Shown here one piece after another: positions 1-7,935 of a stretch of 64,000 nucleotides of DNA (positions are counted from its first letter, which is position 1; every line of letters begins with the position of its first letter). The notes under the pieces were generated by a model that did not search any database, was not told where the DNA came from, and saw only the letters and a program-made list of their open reading frames with translations. Source of the DNA: Alphaproteobacteria bacterium (GTDB lineage Bacteria > Pseudomonadota > Alphaproteobacteria > Sphingomonadales > Sphingomonadaceae). Made by a program: the position numbers and the translations under genes. Location: contig JAHJIJ010000032.1 of assembly GCA_018823325.1 (NCBI GenBank), forward strand, positions 1-64,000, given 5' to 3'.

Positions 1-19
1 ACTGCAGTTCGTTGGTCAT
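1..19 (-). CDS. Possible 5' end of a transposase gene, off the left edge
   Basis: Reading leftwards on the minus strand, an ATG at 19-17 opens a frame starting MTNELQ that runs out of the window. It lies just inside the block of 23-bp repeats, where an IS21-type istA gene would begin relative to the element's terminal repeats. Only six codons are visible, so this rests on position alone. Confidence 0.25.
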
Positions 20-22
20 GCC

Positions 23-134
23 TGCCCGCGATCGCGCGAAATCAGTGCCCGCGATCGTGTGAAATAGGTGCCCGGCTTCCCGTGAAATCGCTGCCCGCGA
101 TCAGATGAAATCAGTGCCCGCGATCACGCGAAAC
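23..134. repeat. Five tandem 23-bp repeat units, probable IS21-type terminal repeats
   Basis: Five 20-base units of the form tgcccgcgatcNNNNgaaat begin at 23, 46, 69, 92 and 115, exactly 23 bases apart. The third unit is degenerate and the last ends gaaac. Multiple short repeats at each end are characteristic of IS21-family elements, where they bind the transposase. The element probably ends near 139, where the plus strand reads CA (TG on the other strand, as IS21 ends do). Just beyond it a host coding frame begins abruptly. The family assignment is inferred from architecture; the transposase is outside the window. Confidence 0.7.
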
Positions 135-139
135 GCGCA

Positions 140-380
140 CCGGGTGGACCTGCGCTGGTCCATTGAGGAGGAAGAGGAAGATTATCGGCTCGTTCATCTG
201 CGCTGGGAGGAAATTGGCGGCCCGCCAGTGCAGGAACCCGCGCGCCGGGGCTTCGGGTCAAGGCTGATCGAACATGGCTTCTCCACTGAGCGCGCAAGTC
301 GCGTGGAAATCGATTTCCAACCCACAGGTCTGATCTGCACGGTGAGAGCGAAGCTCCCCAAGGCCTCAATCGCGCCATGA
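140..380 (+). pseudogene. C-terminal remnant of an HWE-type sensor histidine kinase
   Basis: The reading frame from about 141 encodes RVDLRWSIEEEEEDYRLVHL followed by LRWEEIGGPPV and RRGFGSRLIE. These are the last blocks of the HWE/HisKA_2 kinase ATPase domain. The dimerisation and phosphorylation region and most of the ATP-binding domain are missing; the preceding bases are insertion-sequence repeats. An ATG at 105 inside the repeats could start a 91-residue fusion, but it would have no kinase activity. The stop (378-380) overlaps the next start as ATGA, so kinase and receiver were probably co-translated before disruption. Confidence 0.7.
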
Positions 381-751
381 TGCTCGCCGGACGCAGGGTG
401 TTGGTTGTGGAGGACGAGCCAATCATTGCGCTCGTGCTGGAAGACAAATTGCTCGACCGGAGTGCGCAGCCAGTGCTGGCGCACTGCCTGAACAGCGCGA
501 CCGAAGCCGTGGAAAGCCAGAAATTCGATCTCGCGGTCCTCGATGTGAATATTCACGGACAGCAAAGCTACACACTGGCGCGACAGCTTCTGGAAATTAA
601 CACGCCGGTGATTTTCATTACCGGATATGGCGACGCGCTGCATCCCGCCGACCTTGAGCAGACCCCGACTTTGACCAAGCCTTATAGCGTGCAGGCGCTC
701 GAAGCTGCCCTGCTGGCCGCCTTCAACGGTGTGCAGCGGGCTCAACCCTGA
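377..751 (+). CDS. Single-domain response regulator (receiver only)
   Basis: A 124-residue CheY-like receiver with no output domain. It has the acidic pair in VVEDEP (residues 11-15), the phosphoacceptor Asp56 in LAVLDVN, the conserved Thr in FITGY and the Lys in LTKPY. Receivers next to HWE kinases are common in sphingomonads and often act as stand-alone phosphoacceptors or phosphate sinks. Its start overlaps the stop of the truncated kinase remnant (ATGA), so its cognate kinase appears lost and its transcription may now depend on the insertion element. A second ATG at 380 is an alternative start. Confidence 0.85.
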   Translation: MMLAGRRVLVVEDEPIIALVLEDKLLDRSAQPVLAHCLNSATEAVESQKFDLAVLDVNIHGQQSYTLARQLLEINTPVIFITGYGDALHPADLEQTPTLTKPYSVQALEAALLAAFNGVQRAQP

Positions 752-764
752 CTGTTCAGTTCGC

Positions 765-2024
765 TTAGGCCAGCTCTACCGGCGTCGTATCATAACCGCC
801 TTCGGTCAGCGCCTGAATCAGCCGCTGGAGATGCGCCTCGTCGCGCGTCTCGCACTCGATATCGGTGATGAGGCCCTTGGCAGGCAATGAGGTGAACACG
901 CGCTGGTGATACACCTCGATGATGTTGACCTGCTGCTCGTGGAAGATGCGCGAGACATGATAGAGCGCACCGGGCCGGTCCTGCAGACGGATGCGCAGGC
1001 GCGCGAGGCGACCTGAGCGCGCGAGATCGCGCAGCAGCACATTGGCGAGCAGGCGCGTGTCGATATTGCCGCCGCAAAGCACCAGACCCACGGTCTTGCC
1101 CGCGAACAGCGCCTTGTGCTCGATCAGCGCGGCGAGTCCGGCAGCACCGGCGCCCTCGACCACGGTCTTCTCGATCTGCAACAGCAGGCTCACGGCCTGT
1201 TCCAGCGCGCGTTCGGTGACGAGCACGACATCATTGGCCAGCGCGGTGACGAAGCGCCGCGTGAGTTGCCCGGGTTCCTTGACCGCAATGCCCTCGGCCA
1301 GCGTATCGCCATCGCAAGGCAGGCTTGCGCCCTTCACGACATCGTACATCGAGGGGTAAAGCTCGGCCTGCACGCCAATCAGCTCGATATCGGGACGGAG
1401 GCCGCGCGCGGCCGTGCCCATGCCCGAGAACAGCCCGCCGCCGCCGATGGGGATCACCAGCGTATCGATTTCCGGCGCGTCCTCCAGCATCTCCAGCGCG
1501 ACCGTGCCCTGCCCGGCAATGATGTCCGCCTCGTCGAAGGGATGGACAAAGGTCAACCCGCGCTCGGCTTCCAGCGTGCGGGCGTGATTGTAAGCGTCCT
1601 CGAATTTTTCGCCTTCCAGCACCACGGTCGCGCCATGGCCCTCGGTCTGCATCACCTTCACCAGCGGTGTCGTCTTGGGCATGACGATGGTGACGGGAAC
1701 GCCGAGCTTGGCGCCGTGATAGGCAAGGCCCTGCGCGTGATTGCCGGCAGACGCCGCGATCACACCCTTGGATCGCGCAGCGTCATCGAGCAGCAGCAGG
1801 CGATTGAGTGCGCCGCGCTCCTTGTAGGCGGCGGTGAACTGGTGGTTCTCGAACTTGAGATACACCGTGGCGCCAGTCATCTGCGAGAGCGTCTTGCTCA
1901 CCACCGTCGGCGTGCGCAGGATCGAGCTCGAAATTCGTGCCGCCGCCGCGCGGACATCGGCAAGGGTTACGGGCAGCGCATCGGCGCTGGCCGTCATGGG
2001 CTCAAGCTGTTCGATCCTGTTCAT
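765..2024 (-). CDS. ilvA: Threonine ammonia-lyase (threonine dehydratase), PLP-dependent, with ACT domain
   Basis: A 419-residue enzyme converting threonine to 2-oxobutanoate and ammonia, the first step of isoleucine synthesis or of threonine breakdown. The PLP lysine is K68 in AAYKERGA, the phosphate-binding glycine loop is IPIGGGGLFSGM, and the C-terminal ~80 residues form an ACT-type domain (RIRLQDRPGALYHVSRIF). The frame is open far upstream, but the start at 2024 has a good GGGGG-type ribosome site and puts the N-terminus where the family has it. An in-frame Met at 1997 is possible. It is divergent from the reductase gene at 2082. The 419-residue, single-ACT form fits the shorter alphaproteobacterial class. 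Confidence 0.93.
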   Translation of the reverse strand: MNRIEQLEPMTASADALPVTLADVRAAAARISSSILRTPTVVSKTLSQMTGATVYLKFENHQFTAAYKERGALNRLLLLDDAARSKGVIAASAGNHAQGLAYHGAKLGVPVTIVMPKTTPLVKVMQTEGHGATVVLEGEKFEDAYNHARTLEAERGLTFVHPFDEADIIAGQGTVALEMLEDAPEIDTLVIPIGGGGLFSGMGTAARGLRPDIELIGVQAELYPSMYDVVKGASLPCDGDTLAEGIAVKEPGQLTRRFVTALANDVVLVTERALEQAVSLLLQIEKTVVEGAGAAGLAALIEHKALFAGKTVGLVLCGGNIDTRLLANVLLRDLARSGRLARLRIRLQDRPGALYHVSRIFHEQQVNIIEVYHQRVFTSLPAKGLITDIECETRDEAHLQRLIQALTEGGYDTTPVELA

Positions 2025-2081
2025 CGCGCCGCCCCCTACTCCCATCTGGCGCATCCTGCAAACTGCCACTATGCCCTGCTT

Positions 2082-2951
2082 ATGGCAAAAATCGCGTTTA
2101 TCGGGCTGGGAGTGATGGGTGGACCGATGGCGGGGCATCTCGTCGCCGCCGGCCACAGCCTCTCGGTGTTCAATCGGTCCATGGGCAAGACGCAGGCCTG
2201 GGTCGAGCAACATGGCGGCGAAGCGGCGGTCAGTCCGGCTCAGGCAGCCGAGGACGCAGAGGTCGTCATCAGTTGCGTGGGCAATGATGCCGATCTTGAA
2301 GCGGTGACCACCGGGCGCGACGGTGCCTTCCGCAACATGCGGCCGGGCGGGCTGTTCATCGACCACACCACCGTCTCCGCCAAGATCGCGCGGCAACTCG
2401 CCCATGAAGCGGAGAGCCGGGGCCTGCATTTCGTCGATGCGCCGGTCTCCGGCGGACAGTCCGGCGCGCAGGCCGGCACGCTTTCGGTGATGTGCGGGGG
2501 CAGCGAGGCGGCGGTCGAGGCCGCGCGGCTGGTGATGCAGAGCTATGCCGCGCGCATCGTGCATTGCGGCGAGGCGGGTGCGGGCCAGACGACCAAGATG
2601 GTCAACCAGATCTGCATCGCCGGCGTGCTGGAGGGCCTCTCCGAAGCGCTGCGCTTCGCCCAGACGGCGGGGCTGGATCTCGACAAGGTGTATGAAGCGA
2701 TTTCCGGCGGCGCGGCGCAAAGCTGGCAAATGGACAATCGCTGGAAGGCAATGAGCGAGGACAGCTTCGACTTTGGTTTTGCGATCGAGTGGATGCGCAA
2801 GGACTTGGGTCTCGCGCTCGATGAGGCGCGGGCGCTGGGCGCGACGCTGCCCGTGACGGCGCTGGTCGATCAATATTATGCGGAGGTCGTCGCCATGGGT
2901 GGCGGACGCCAGGATACCAGCGCTCTGGTGAGGCGCCTGCGCAAGCCATGA
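2082..2951 (+). CDS. NAD(P)-dependent 3-hydroxyisobutyrate dehydrogenase-family reductase
   Basis: A 289-residue beta-hydroxyacid dehydrogenase. The N-terminal Rossmann motif is FIGLGVMGGPMAGHL, the substrate-binding signature is FVDAPVSGGQSGAQAGTL, and the catalytic Lys lies in GQTTKMVNQI. The family includes 3-hydroxyisobutyrate dehydrogenase and tartronate semialdehyde reductase, and the sequence alone does not fix the substrate. The start at 2082 gives the canonical N-terminus MAKIAFIG, although the ribosome site is weak. It overlaps the following amidohydrolase by ATGA, so the two are translationally coupled, and it is divergent from threonine dehydratase with a 57-bp shared promoter region. 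Confidence 0.9.
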   Translation: MAKIAFIGLGVMGGPMAGHLVAAGHSLSVFNRSMGKTQAWVEQHGGEAAVSPAQAAEDAEVVISCVGNDADLEAVTTGRDGAFRNMRPGGLFIDHTTVSAKIARQLAHEAESRGLHFVDAPVSGGQSGAQAGTLSVMCGGSEAAVEAARLVMQSYAARIVHCGEAGAGQTTKMVNQICIAGVLEGLSEALRFAQTAGLDLDKVYEAISGGAAQSWQMDNRWKAMSEDSFDFGFAIEWMRKDLGLALDEARALGATLPVTALVDQYYAEVVAMGGGRQDTSALVRRLRKP

Positions 2952-4618
2952 GCCTTGCAGCACGGACCAGCGCGCTTCTGGCGGCGCTCTTGCTTGGCCT
3001 CGGCGCACCGCAGGCGCACGCTCAAGGCCTCATCGACAATGTGAACGGCATCACCGTCGACGAAAGCGGCGATCTGATTCACTTCACCGGTCTTGTGATC
3101 GGCGACGATGGGCGCGTGGAAAAGCGCCTTGCGCGCGGCGAGAAGCGCCCTGACCGCCCAAGCTTCCGTTATGATGGCAAGGGCCGCATCCTCGTCCCCG
3201 GCATGATCGATGCACATGGGCATGTCATCGATCTCGGCTTCTCGCGCCTCAATCTGGACCTGAGCGACACCAACTCACTGGACGAAGCGCGCCAGAAGAT
3301 CGCGGCCTTTGCGGCGGCCAATCCGGGGCGCCCGTGGATCATCGGCTTCGGCTGGAATCAGGAGAAGTGGGCGCTCGGCCGCTTTCCGACCGCCGCCGAT
3401 CTCGACGGGCTGGGCGACGGGCGCCCGATCTGGCTGGAACGCGTGGATGGTCATGCCGGCTGGGCCAATGCTGCCGCGCTCGACGCCGCAAAGATCGGCC
3501 CGACCACGAAAGCACCGGCAGGCGGGCGGATCGAGATGGTCGGCGGGCGCCCCAGCGGTGTGCTGGTCGACAAGGCCATGGCGCTGATGACGCCCGCCCT
3601 CCCCCGCCCGCAGCCCAAGGATTATGACGCGGCGCTGGCCGCAGCACAGGAAACGCTGCTGGCGCGGGGCGTGACGGCCATTGCCGACATGGGCACCAGC
3701 ATCGAACATTGGCAGGCCTATCGCCGGGCCGGTGACCGGGGGGCGCTGCAGATCCGCATTCTTGGCTATGCCGCCGGCATGGAGCAGGCGGCGCTCATTG
3801 CCGGGCCTTCGCCGACGCCCTGGCTCTATAACGACCGGCTGCGGCTGGGCGGCGTCAAATTGGTGCTGGATGGTGCGCTGGGTTCGCGCGGAGCCTGGCT
3901 CAAGGCGCCTTATGCCGACGCGCCGAAGGACAGCGGGCTGGCACTGCTCACCTCTGCCCAGTTGCGCAACCAGATGAGCCGGGCGGCCATGGATGGCTTC
4001 CAGCTTGCGGTTCATGCTATCGGCGATCAGGCGAATGCCGAGACGCTCGATGCCATCGAAGAACTGAGCGAGACCTACAAGGGCGACCGGCGCTGGCGGA
4101 TCGAGCATGCGCAGATCGTCGATCCCGTCGATCTGCCTCGCTTCGCGCGTAGCGGCACCATTGCGTCCATGCAGCCGCAGCACGCCACCTCGGACTGGGC
4201 GATGGCGACGCGCCGCCTTGGCCCGGAGCGGCTCGGCGGCGCCTATGCCTGGCGCACGATGCTGGAGAACAAGGTGCCGCTCGCCTTTGGCTCCGATGCG
4301 CCAGTCGAGCCGGCCAATCCGTTCATCGGCCTCAAGTCCGCTACCACGCGTCTCGATGCCAGCAATGAGCCATCGGGCGGCTGGCTGCCGGCGCAGCGCC
4401 TGACGCTCGCCGAGGCGCTTCGGGCTTATGGGCGTGGCGCGGCCTATGCGAGCTTTGCCGAAGAGCGCTTCGGCAATCTCGCCCCCGGGCAGCGCGCCGA
4501 CTTCCTCATTCTGGACCGGGACATCGAGCTCGCCAGCCCCACAGATCTTGCCGCCACGCGGATCGTCGAGCTGTGGATGGACGGGAAGCGCGTATCGTTG
4601 AAGGACAACAGGCCATGA
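2948..4618 (+). CDS. Exported amidohydrolase, YtcJ-like
   Basis: A 556-residue metal-dependent amidohydrolase of the YtcJ/AepA-like family. Residues 1-25 form a signal peptide ending AHA, so the enzyme should be periplasmic. Metal-ligand motifs are in order: AHGH (H90, H92), DGALGSRGAW, HAIGDQAN, RIEHAQIV and the C-terminal FGSDAPVEP. Family members hydrolyse amide or cyclic amide bonds of small molecules and substrate prediction is poor. It sits between the hydroxyacid dehydrogenase and the mannose-6-phosphate isomerase gene, overlapping both by ATGA, which indicates one transcript without an obvious shared pathway. Confidence 0.9.
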   Translation: MSLAARTSALLAALLLGLGAPQAHAQGLIDNVNGITVDESGDLIHFTGLVIGDDGRVEKRLARGEKRPDRPSFRYDGKGRILVPGMIDAHGHVIDLGFSRLNLDLSDTNSLDEARQKIAAFAAANPGRPWIIGFGWNQEKWALGRFPTAADLDGLGDGRPIWLERVDGHAGWANAAALDAAKIGPTTKAPAGGRIEMVGGRPSGVLVDKAMALMTPALPRPQPKDYDAALAAAQETLLARGVTAIADMGTSIEHWQAYRRAGDRGALQIRILGYAAGMEQAALIAGPSPTPWLYNDRLRLGGVKLVLDGALGSRGAWLKAPYADAPKDSGLALLTSAQLRNQMSRAAMDGFQLAVHAIGDQANAETLDAIEELSETYKGDRRWRIEHAQIVDPVDLPRFARSGTIASMQPQHATSDWAMATRRLGPERLGGAYAWRTMLENKVPLAFGSDAPVEPANPFIGLKSATTRLDASNEPSGGWLPAQRLTLAEALRAYGRGAAYASFAEERFGNLAPGQRADFLILDRDIELASPTDLAATRIVELWMDGKRVSLKDNRP

Positions 4619-5424
4619 CTGCCACTCGCCTCGCCACCAAATATGTCGAGAAGCCCTGGGGCCGCACGAATTTGCCGGAAAGCTTCCCGGAGGGAGGCGG
4701 CCGGCAGATCGGCGAGGTCTGGTTCGACGGGCCGGACGGGCGCCATCCGCCGCTTCTCGTCAAATATATCTTCACCAGCGAGCGCCTGTCGATTCAGGTC
4801 CATCCCGATGACGCGCAGGGGCAGGCGCGCGGCCTGCCCGGCGGCAAGAGCGAATGCTGGCTCATCCTTGACGCTGAGCCGGGCGCCACGCTGGGCATGG
4901 GCACGCTGAAGCCGCTCGATGACGACGCGCTGCGCGCCGCCTCGCTCGACGGCAGCATCGAGCGCCTGATGGACTGGAAGCCTGTGAAGGCCGGCGACTT
5001 CTTCTATATCCCGGCGGGGACGGTCCATGCGATTGGCGCAGGCGTGACGCTGGTGGAAGTGCAGCAGAATGTCGACATCACCTACCGGCTCTACGACTAT
5101 GGCCGCCCGCGCGAACTGCATCTCGATGATGGCGTCGCGGTGAGCGTCGCCGCACCCTATAATCGTGCGCCGCTCAACATTGCCGCGTTCGATCATGAGA
5201 TGCTGCTCGAACGGGATCAGGCCCCTTTCGCGCTCAGGCTGGAAAGCTGGTCTGCCGGCCAGCAGGATGCGCTCGGACAGGCGGGCATGTGCTGGTTCAT
5301 TCCCTTGACCGGTCACGGCACCATCGACGGCGCCCCCTGGGCGGCGGGCGAATGCTGGCTGATCGAGGGCGAGAGCCGCCTCACGGTTGCTGATCCCTGC
5401 CGCGCCCTCGTTGCCAGCTGCTAG
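4615..5424 (+). CDS. manA: Mannose-6-phosphate isomerase, class I
   Basis: A 269-residue cupin-fold enzyme interconverting mannose 6-phosphate and fructose 6-phosphate, feeding mannose into glycolysis or GDP-mannose synthesis. Visible features are KPWGRTNLP near the N-terminus, the zinc-site motif IQVHPDD, the following GKSECW, and GTVHAIGAG with a further metal histidine. It is shorter than E. coli ManA but matches the short alphaproteobacterial form. The start overlaps the amidohydrolase stop (ATGA). The GH130/GT4 mannoside-type genes elsewhere in the window give it a plausible metabolic link, but that is inference. Confidence 0.85.
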   Translation: MTATRLATKYVEKPWGRTNLPESFPEGGGRQIGEVWFDGPDGRHPPLLVKYIFTSERLSIQVHPDDAQGQARGLPGGKSECWLILDAEPGATLGMGTLKPLDDDALRAASLDGSIERLMDWKPVKAGDFFYIPAGTVHAIGAGVTLVEVQQNVDITYRLYDYGRPRELHLDDGVAVSVAAPYNRAPLNIAAFDHEMLLERDQAPFALRLESWSAGQQDALGQAGMCWFIPLTGHGTIDGAPWAAGECWLIEGESRLTVADPCRALVASC

Positions 5425-5591
5425 CGGCACCTTCCACCATTCATTTTCCAGACTTTGTCAATGTGAATGCCATGCGGGTGAAACAACGCGGATAGGATGA
5501 TCTGCGGATAAACCCGGAAAATTCTGGCTTTGCAGCCATCAACCACCTATTCAGTGCCCCGACAATGGTCTGCACAGGAAGAGGCTCTGCA

Positions 5592-6437
5592 ATGGCAAAA
5601 GACAACAAGATCACGATTTACGACCTGGCACTGGCCAGCGGCGCGACGATCAGCCCATTCGTCTGGGCCACCAAATATGCCATCGCCCACAAGGGTTTCG
5701 AGCTGGACATCGTCCCGGGTGGGTTCACCGGCATTCCCGAGCGGACCGGCGGCAAGACCGAGCGGTTGCCTGCCATCGTCGATGACGGCAAATGGGTGCT
5801 CGATAGCTGGCTGATCGCAGAGTATCTCGACGAAACCTATACCGAGCGGCCGACGCTCATCCCCCACCCCAGCGTTCGTGCGCTCACGCAGGGCATGGAA
5901 GCCTGGCTGTGGAAGGAAGCGATCAGCCCGTGGATGACCTGTTTCCTCAAGGAATATCGTGACCGCTCGCTCCCGCAGGATCACCAATATGTGACCGAGT
6001 CGCGCGAGCGGATGTTCGGCCGGAAGATAGAGGACATTATCGTCGGCCGTGAGGACCGCCTGCCCAAGGTGCCGCCAAACCTCCAGATCATGCGCAACGT
6101 GCTGGCGGAGAACAAATGGTTCGGCGGCGACACGCCCAACTATGCCGACTACCGCCTGCTCGCCGTCTTCCTGTTCACGGCATCCGTCGCCGATACGCCG
6201 GTGCTGACCGAGGACGACCCGCTGCGCGACTGGATCGAGCGCGGCTTCGATCTGTATGGCGGTCTTGGCCGTCACCCCGGCCTCTCGCCGATTTTCGGCC
6301 TGCAGTTGCGCGAGGGCGACCCGGAACCGTTCGTGAAGGGCAATATGAAGAACGGCCTCACCAGCCGCAACACCGGCCCGCAGTCCACTTCGGCGGAGAC
6401 GGCTCGCCTCAAGGGTGAGGCGCAGCCGGCCTCATGA
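5592..6437 (+). CDS. LigE/LigP-type beta-aryl ether cleaving glutathione S-transferase
   Basis: A 281-residue GST-fold protein. It strongly resembles, from memory, LigE of Sphingobium sp. SYK-6, sharing IVPGGFTGI.ERTGG, VLDSW.IAEYLDE, SLPQDH.YV, AGREDRLP-like GREDRLPKVPP, TEDDPLRDW and GLRLREGDPEPFV-like blocks. LigE-class enzymes use glutathione to cleave the beta-O-4 ether bond of lignin-derived dimers stereospecifically. Here it stands alone; ligD, ligF and ligG are not nearby, resembling the isolated ligP situation. The start at 5592 is preceded by AGGAAGAGG. The upstream 167 bp separate it from manA, so it probably has its own promoter. Confidence 0.85.
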   Translation: MAKDNKITIYDLALASGATISPFVWATKYAIAHKGFELDIVPGGFTGIPERTGGKTERLPAIVDDGKWVLDSWLIAEYLDETYTERPTLIPHPSVRALTQGMEAWLWKEAISPWMTCFLKEYRDRSLPQDHQYVTESRERMFGRKIEDIIVGREDRLPKVPPNLQIMRNVLAENKWFGGDTPNYADYRLLAVFLFTASVADTPVLTEDDPLRDWIERGFDLYGGLGRHPGLSPIFGLQLREGDPEPFVKGNMKNGLTSRNTGPQSTSAETARLKGEAQPAS

Positions 6438-6583
6438 GCCAGGCCTGTGAGAGCCTGCGTCTGGCGGTTTTGCCAGGCAGGCTCTCCGCCTTGCGCCTGC
6501 TGGACCGACGGGCCAATGCATTCGCTCTTGTTTCCCACCCCATGCACCAGCTAGGCAAGACACGGGAAGAGGAGACGAAACAA

Positions 6584-7819
6584 ATGAAAAGAATTTCGTA
6601 TAAACTCGCATCGGTTTTCGCGCTTTCTGTGTTCGGATTGTCGGCACCCGCGCTGGCGCAGCAGGAACTGCCGCCTCAGCTGACCAGCGGCGCAAAATCG
6701 CATGTGCCGCCTGCCGTGCAGATGCTGCGCTGGCACATGAACGACGGGGAGGTCGCGTCCCTCACCTTCCGCAGCATGGATACGCTGTTCACGACGCGCT
6801 CCGTGCCGCGGTCTGGGCCGGTGTGGGACCTGCCGCGCGTCGACCATGCGCTCGACTTCACCTATGAGTACAAGGGCAAGACCTACAAGGCAGCCGACAT
6901 TCTGGAGCGCACCTACACCAACGCGCTGCTGGTGATGAAGGACGGCAAGATCGTCAGCGAGATCTATCGCAACAACAGCGATGAGCGCACGCGCTTCATG
7001 GGCTGGTCGATGACCAAGTCCCTGACCTCGATCCTGATCGGCAGCGCGCTGGCGGAAGGCCGGATCAAGTCGCTCGACGAGCCAATCACCGCCTATCTGC
7101 CTGAACTCAAGGGCTCGGGCTATGACGGCGTCTCCATCCGCCACATCCTGCAGATGCGCTCGGGCGTCGACTATGAAGAGCGTTATGACTTCGCCAACCC
7201 GGGCCTCGCTGCCACCAATCACATCAATGCGCTGGTGAAGAACGTCGCCCGCTTCGCCGACATGGCGCGCCAGGTGAAGCGGCTTCACAAGCCGGGCACG
7301 GTCTTCCAGTACAAGACCATCGACACGGCGGTATTAGGCTGGTTGCTCGAGCGGGTGAGCGGCGGCGACACGATCGCGGGCTATGCGACCAAGCATCTGT
7401 GGGAGCCGTTGGGCGCGGAGCGCGACGGCTTCTTCATCATGGATGGACCTCCGGGAACCGGTCGCGAGTTCAACGGCGCCGGCTACAATGCCACGCTGCG
7501 GGACTGGGCCCGCGTCGGCCAGATGATGCTCGATGGCGGCAAGGCCAATGGCAGGCAGATCGTCTCGGCGGACTGGGTGGCGGAATCGACGCGCCCGACC
7601 GATCCCGCAGAGGCCGGCCCCATGGGCTATGGCTACCAGTGGTGGACGATGGGCGGCGGCTCCTACACGGCGCTCGGCCTGCAGGGGCAATATGTGTTCG
7701 TCGACCCGGCGAGCCGCACGGTCGTGGTGAAGCTCAGCTATTTCCCGCCCGCCGATCAGGTGGCGGCAGAGGAAACGGCGGCGTTCCTGAAAGCGGCGGC
7801 GGCCTGGACGCCGCGTTGA
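6584..7819 (+). CDS. Exported serine hydrolase, class C beta-lactamase/NylB-like fold
   Basis: A 411-residue protein with a signal peptide (residues 1-26, cleaved after ALA). It belongs to the beta-lactamase-related serine hydrolases, which include 6-aminohexanoate-dimer hydrolase and esterases. The nucleophile motif SxxK is in WSMTKSLTSILIG, followed by the helix typical of the family (GRIKSLDEPITAYLPEL) and the Tyr-containing block PGTVFQYKTIDTAVLGWLLE. The start at 6584 has a GAAGAGGAG ribosome site; upstream in-frame codons would mask the signal peptide. It follows the LigE-like gene by 146 bp and may act on esters or amides of aromatic monomers, but substrate is not readable. Confidence 0.85.
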   Translation: MKRISYKLASVFALSVFGLSAPALAQQELPPQLTSGAKSHVPPAVQMLRWHMNDGEVASLTFRSMDTLFTTRSVPRSGPVWDLPRVDHALDFTYEYKGKTYKAADILERTYTNALLVMKDGKIVSEIYRNNSDERTRFMGWSMTKSLTSILIGSALAEGRIKSLDEPITAYLPELKGSGYDGVSIRHILQMRSGVDYEERYDFANPGLAATNHINALVKNVARFADMARQVKRLHKPGTVFQYKTIDTAVLGWLLERVSGGDTIAGYATKHLWEPLGAERDGFFIMDGPPGTGREFNGAGYNATLRDWARVGQMMLDGGKANGRQIVSADWVAESTRPTDPAEAGPMGYGYQWWTMGGGSYTALGLQGQYVFVDPASRTVVVKLSYFPPADQVAAEETAAFLKAAAAWTPR

Positions 7820-7851
7820 TCGGGACGTCCTCCGCACATTGAACGCAAAGA

Positions 7852-7882
7852 AGTGCCCCGGCCTCATCGAAGCCGGGGCACT
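7852..7882 (-). terminator. Stem-loop terminator downstream of the repeat-rich secreted protein
   Basis: An 11-bp perfect stem (7852-7862 with 7872-7882, agtgccccggc) closes a 9-base loop. On the minus strand it is followed by ttctttgcgtt, T-rich but not a pure T-run. It lies between the convergent serine hydrolase and repeat-protein genes and may serve both. Confidence 0.6.
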
Positions 7883-7935
7883 CCCCGAACGACCTGTCCC
7901 ACGCAGCGCCGTCCGGCGGCGACGTCGCGGGGGGC

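Noticed and set aside
23..134. Short repeats at the left edge considered as a CRISPR array
   Set aside because: Units are contiguous 20-mers with only 3-base joints; there are no unique spacers. They fit terminal repeats of an insertion element.
2025..3008. N-terminal extension of the threonine dehydratase frame to 747 residues
   Set aside because: The extension is antisense to the dehydrogenase gene, has no domain, and the family N-terminus and ribosome site are at 2024.
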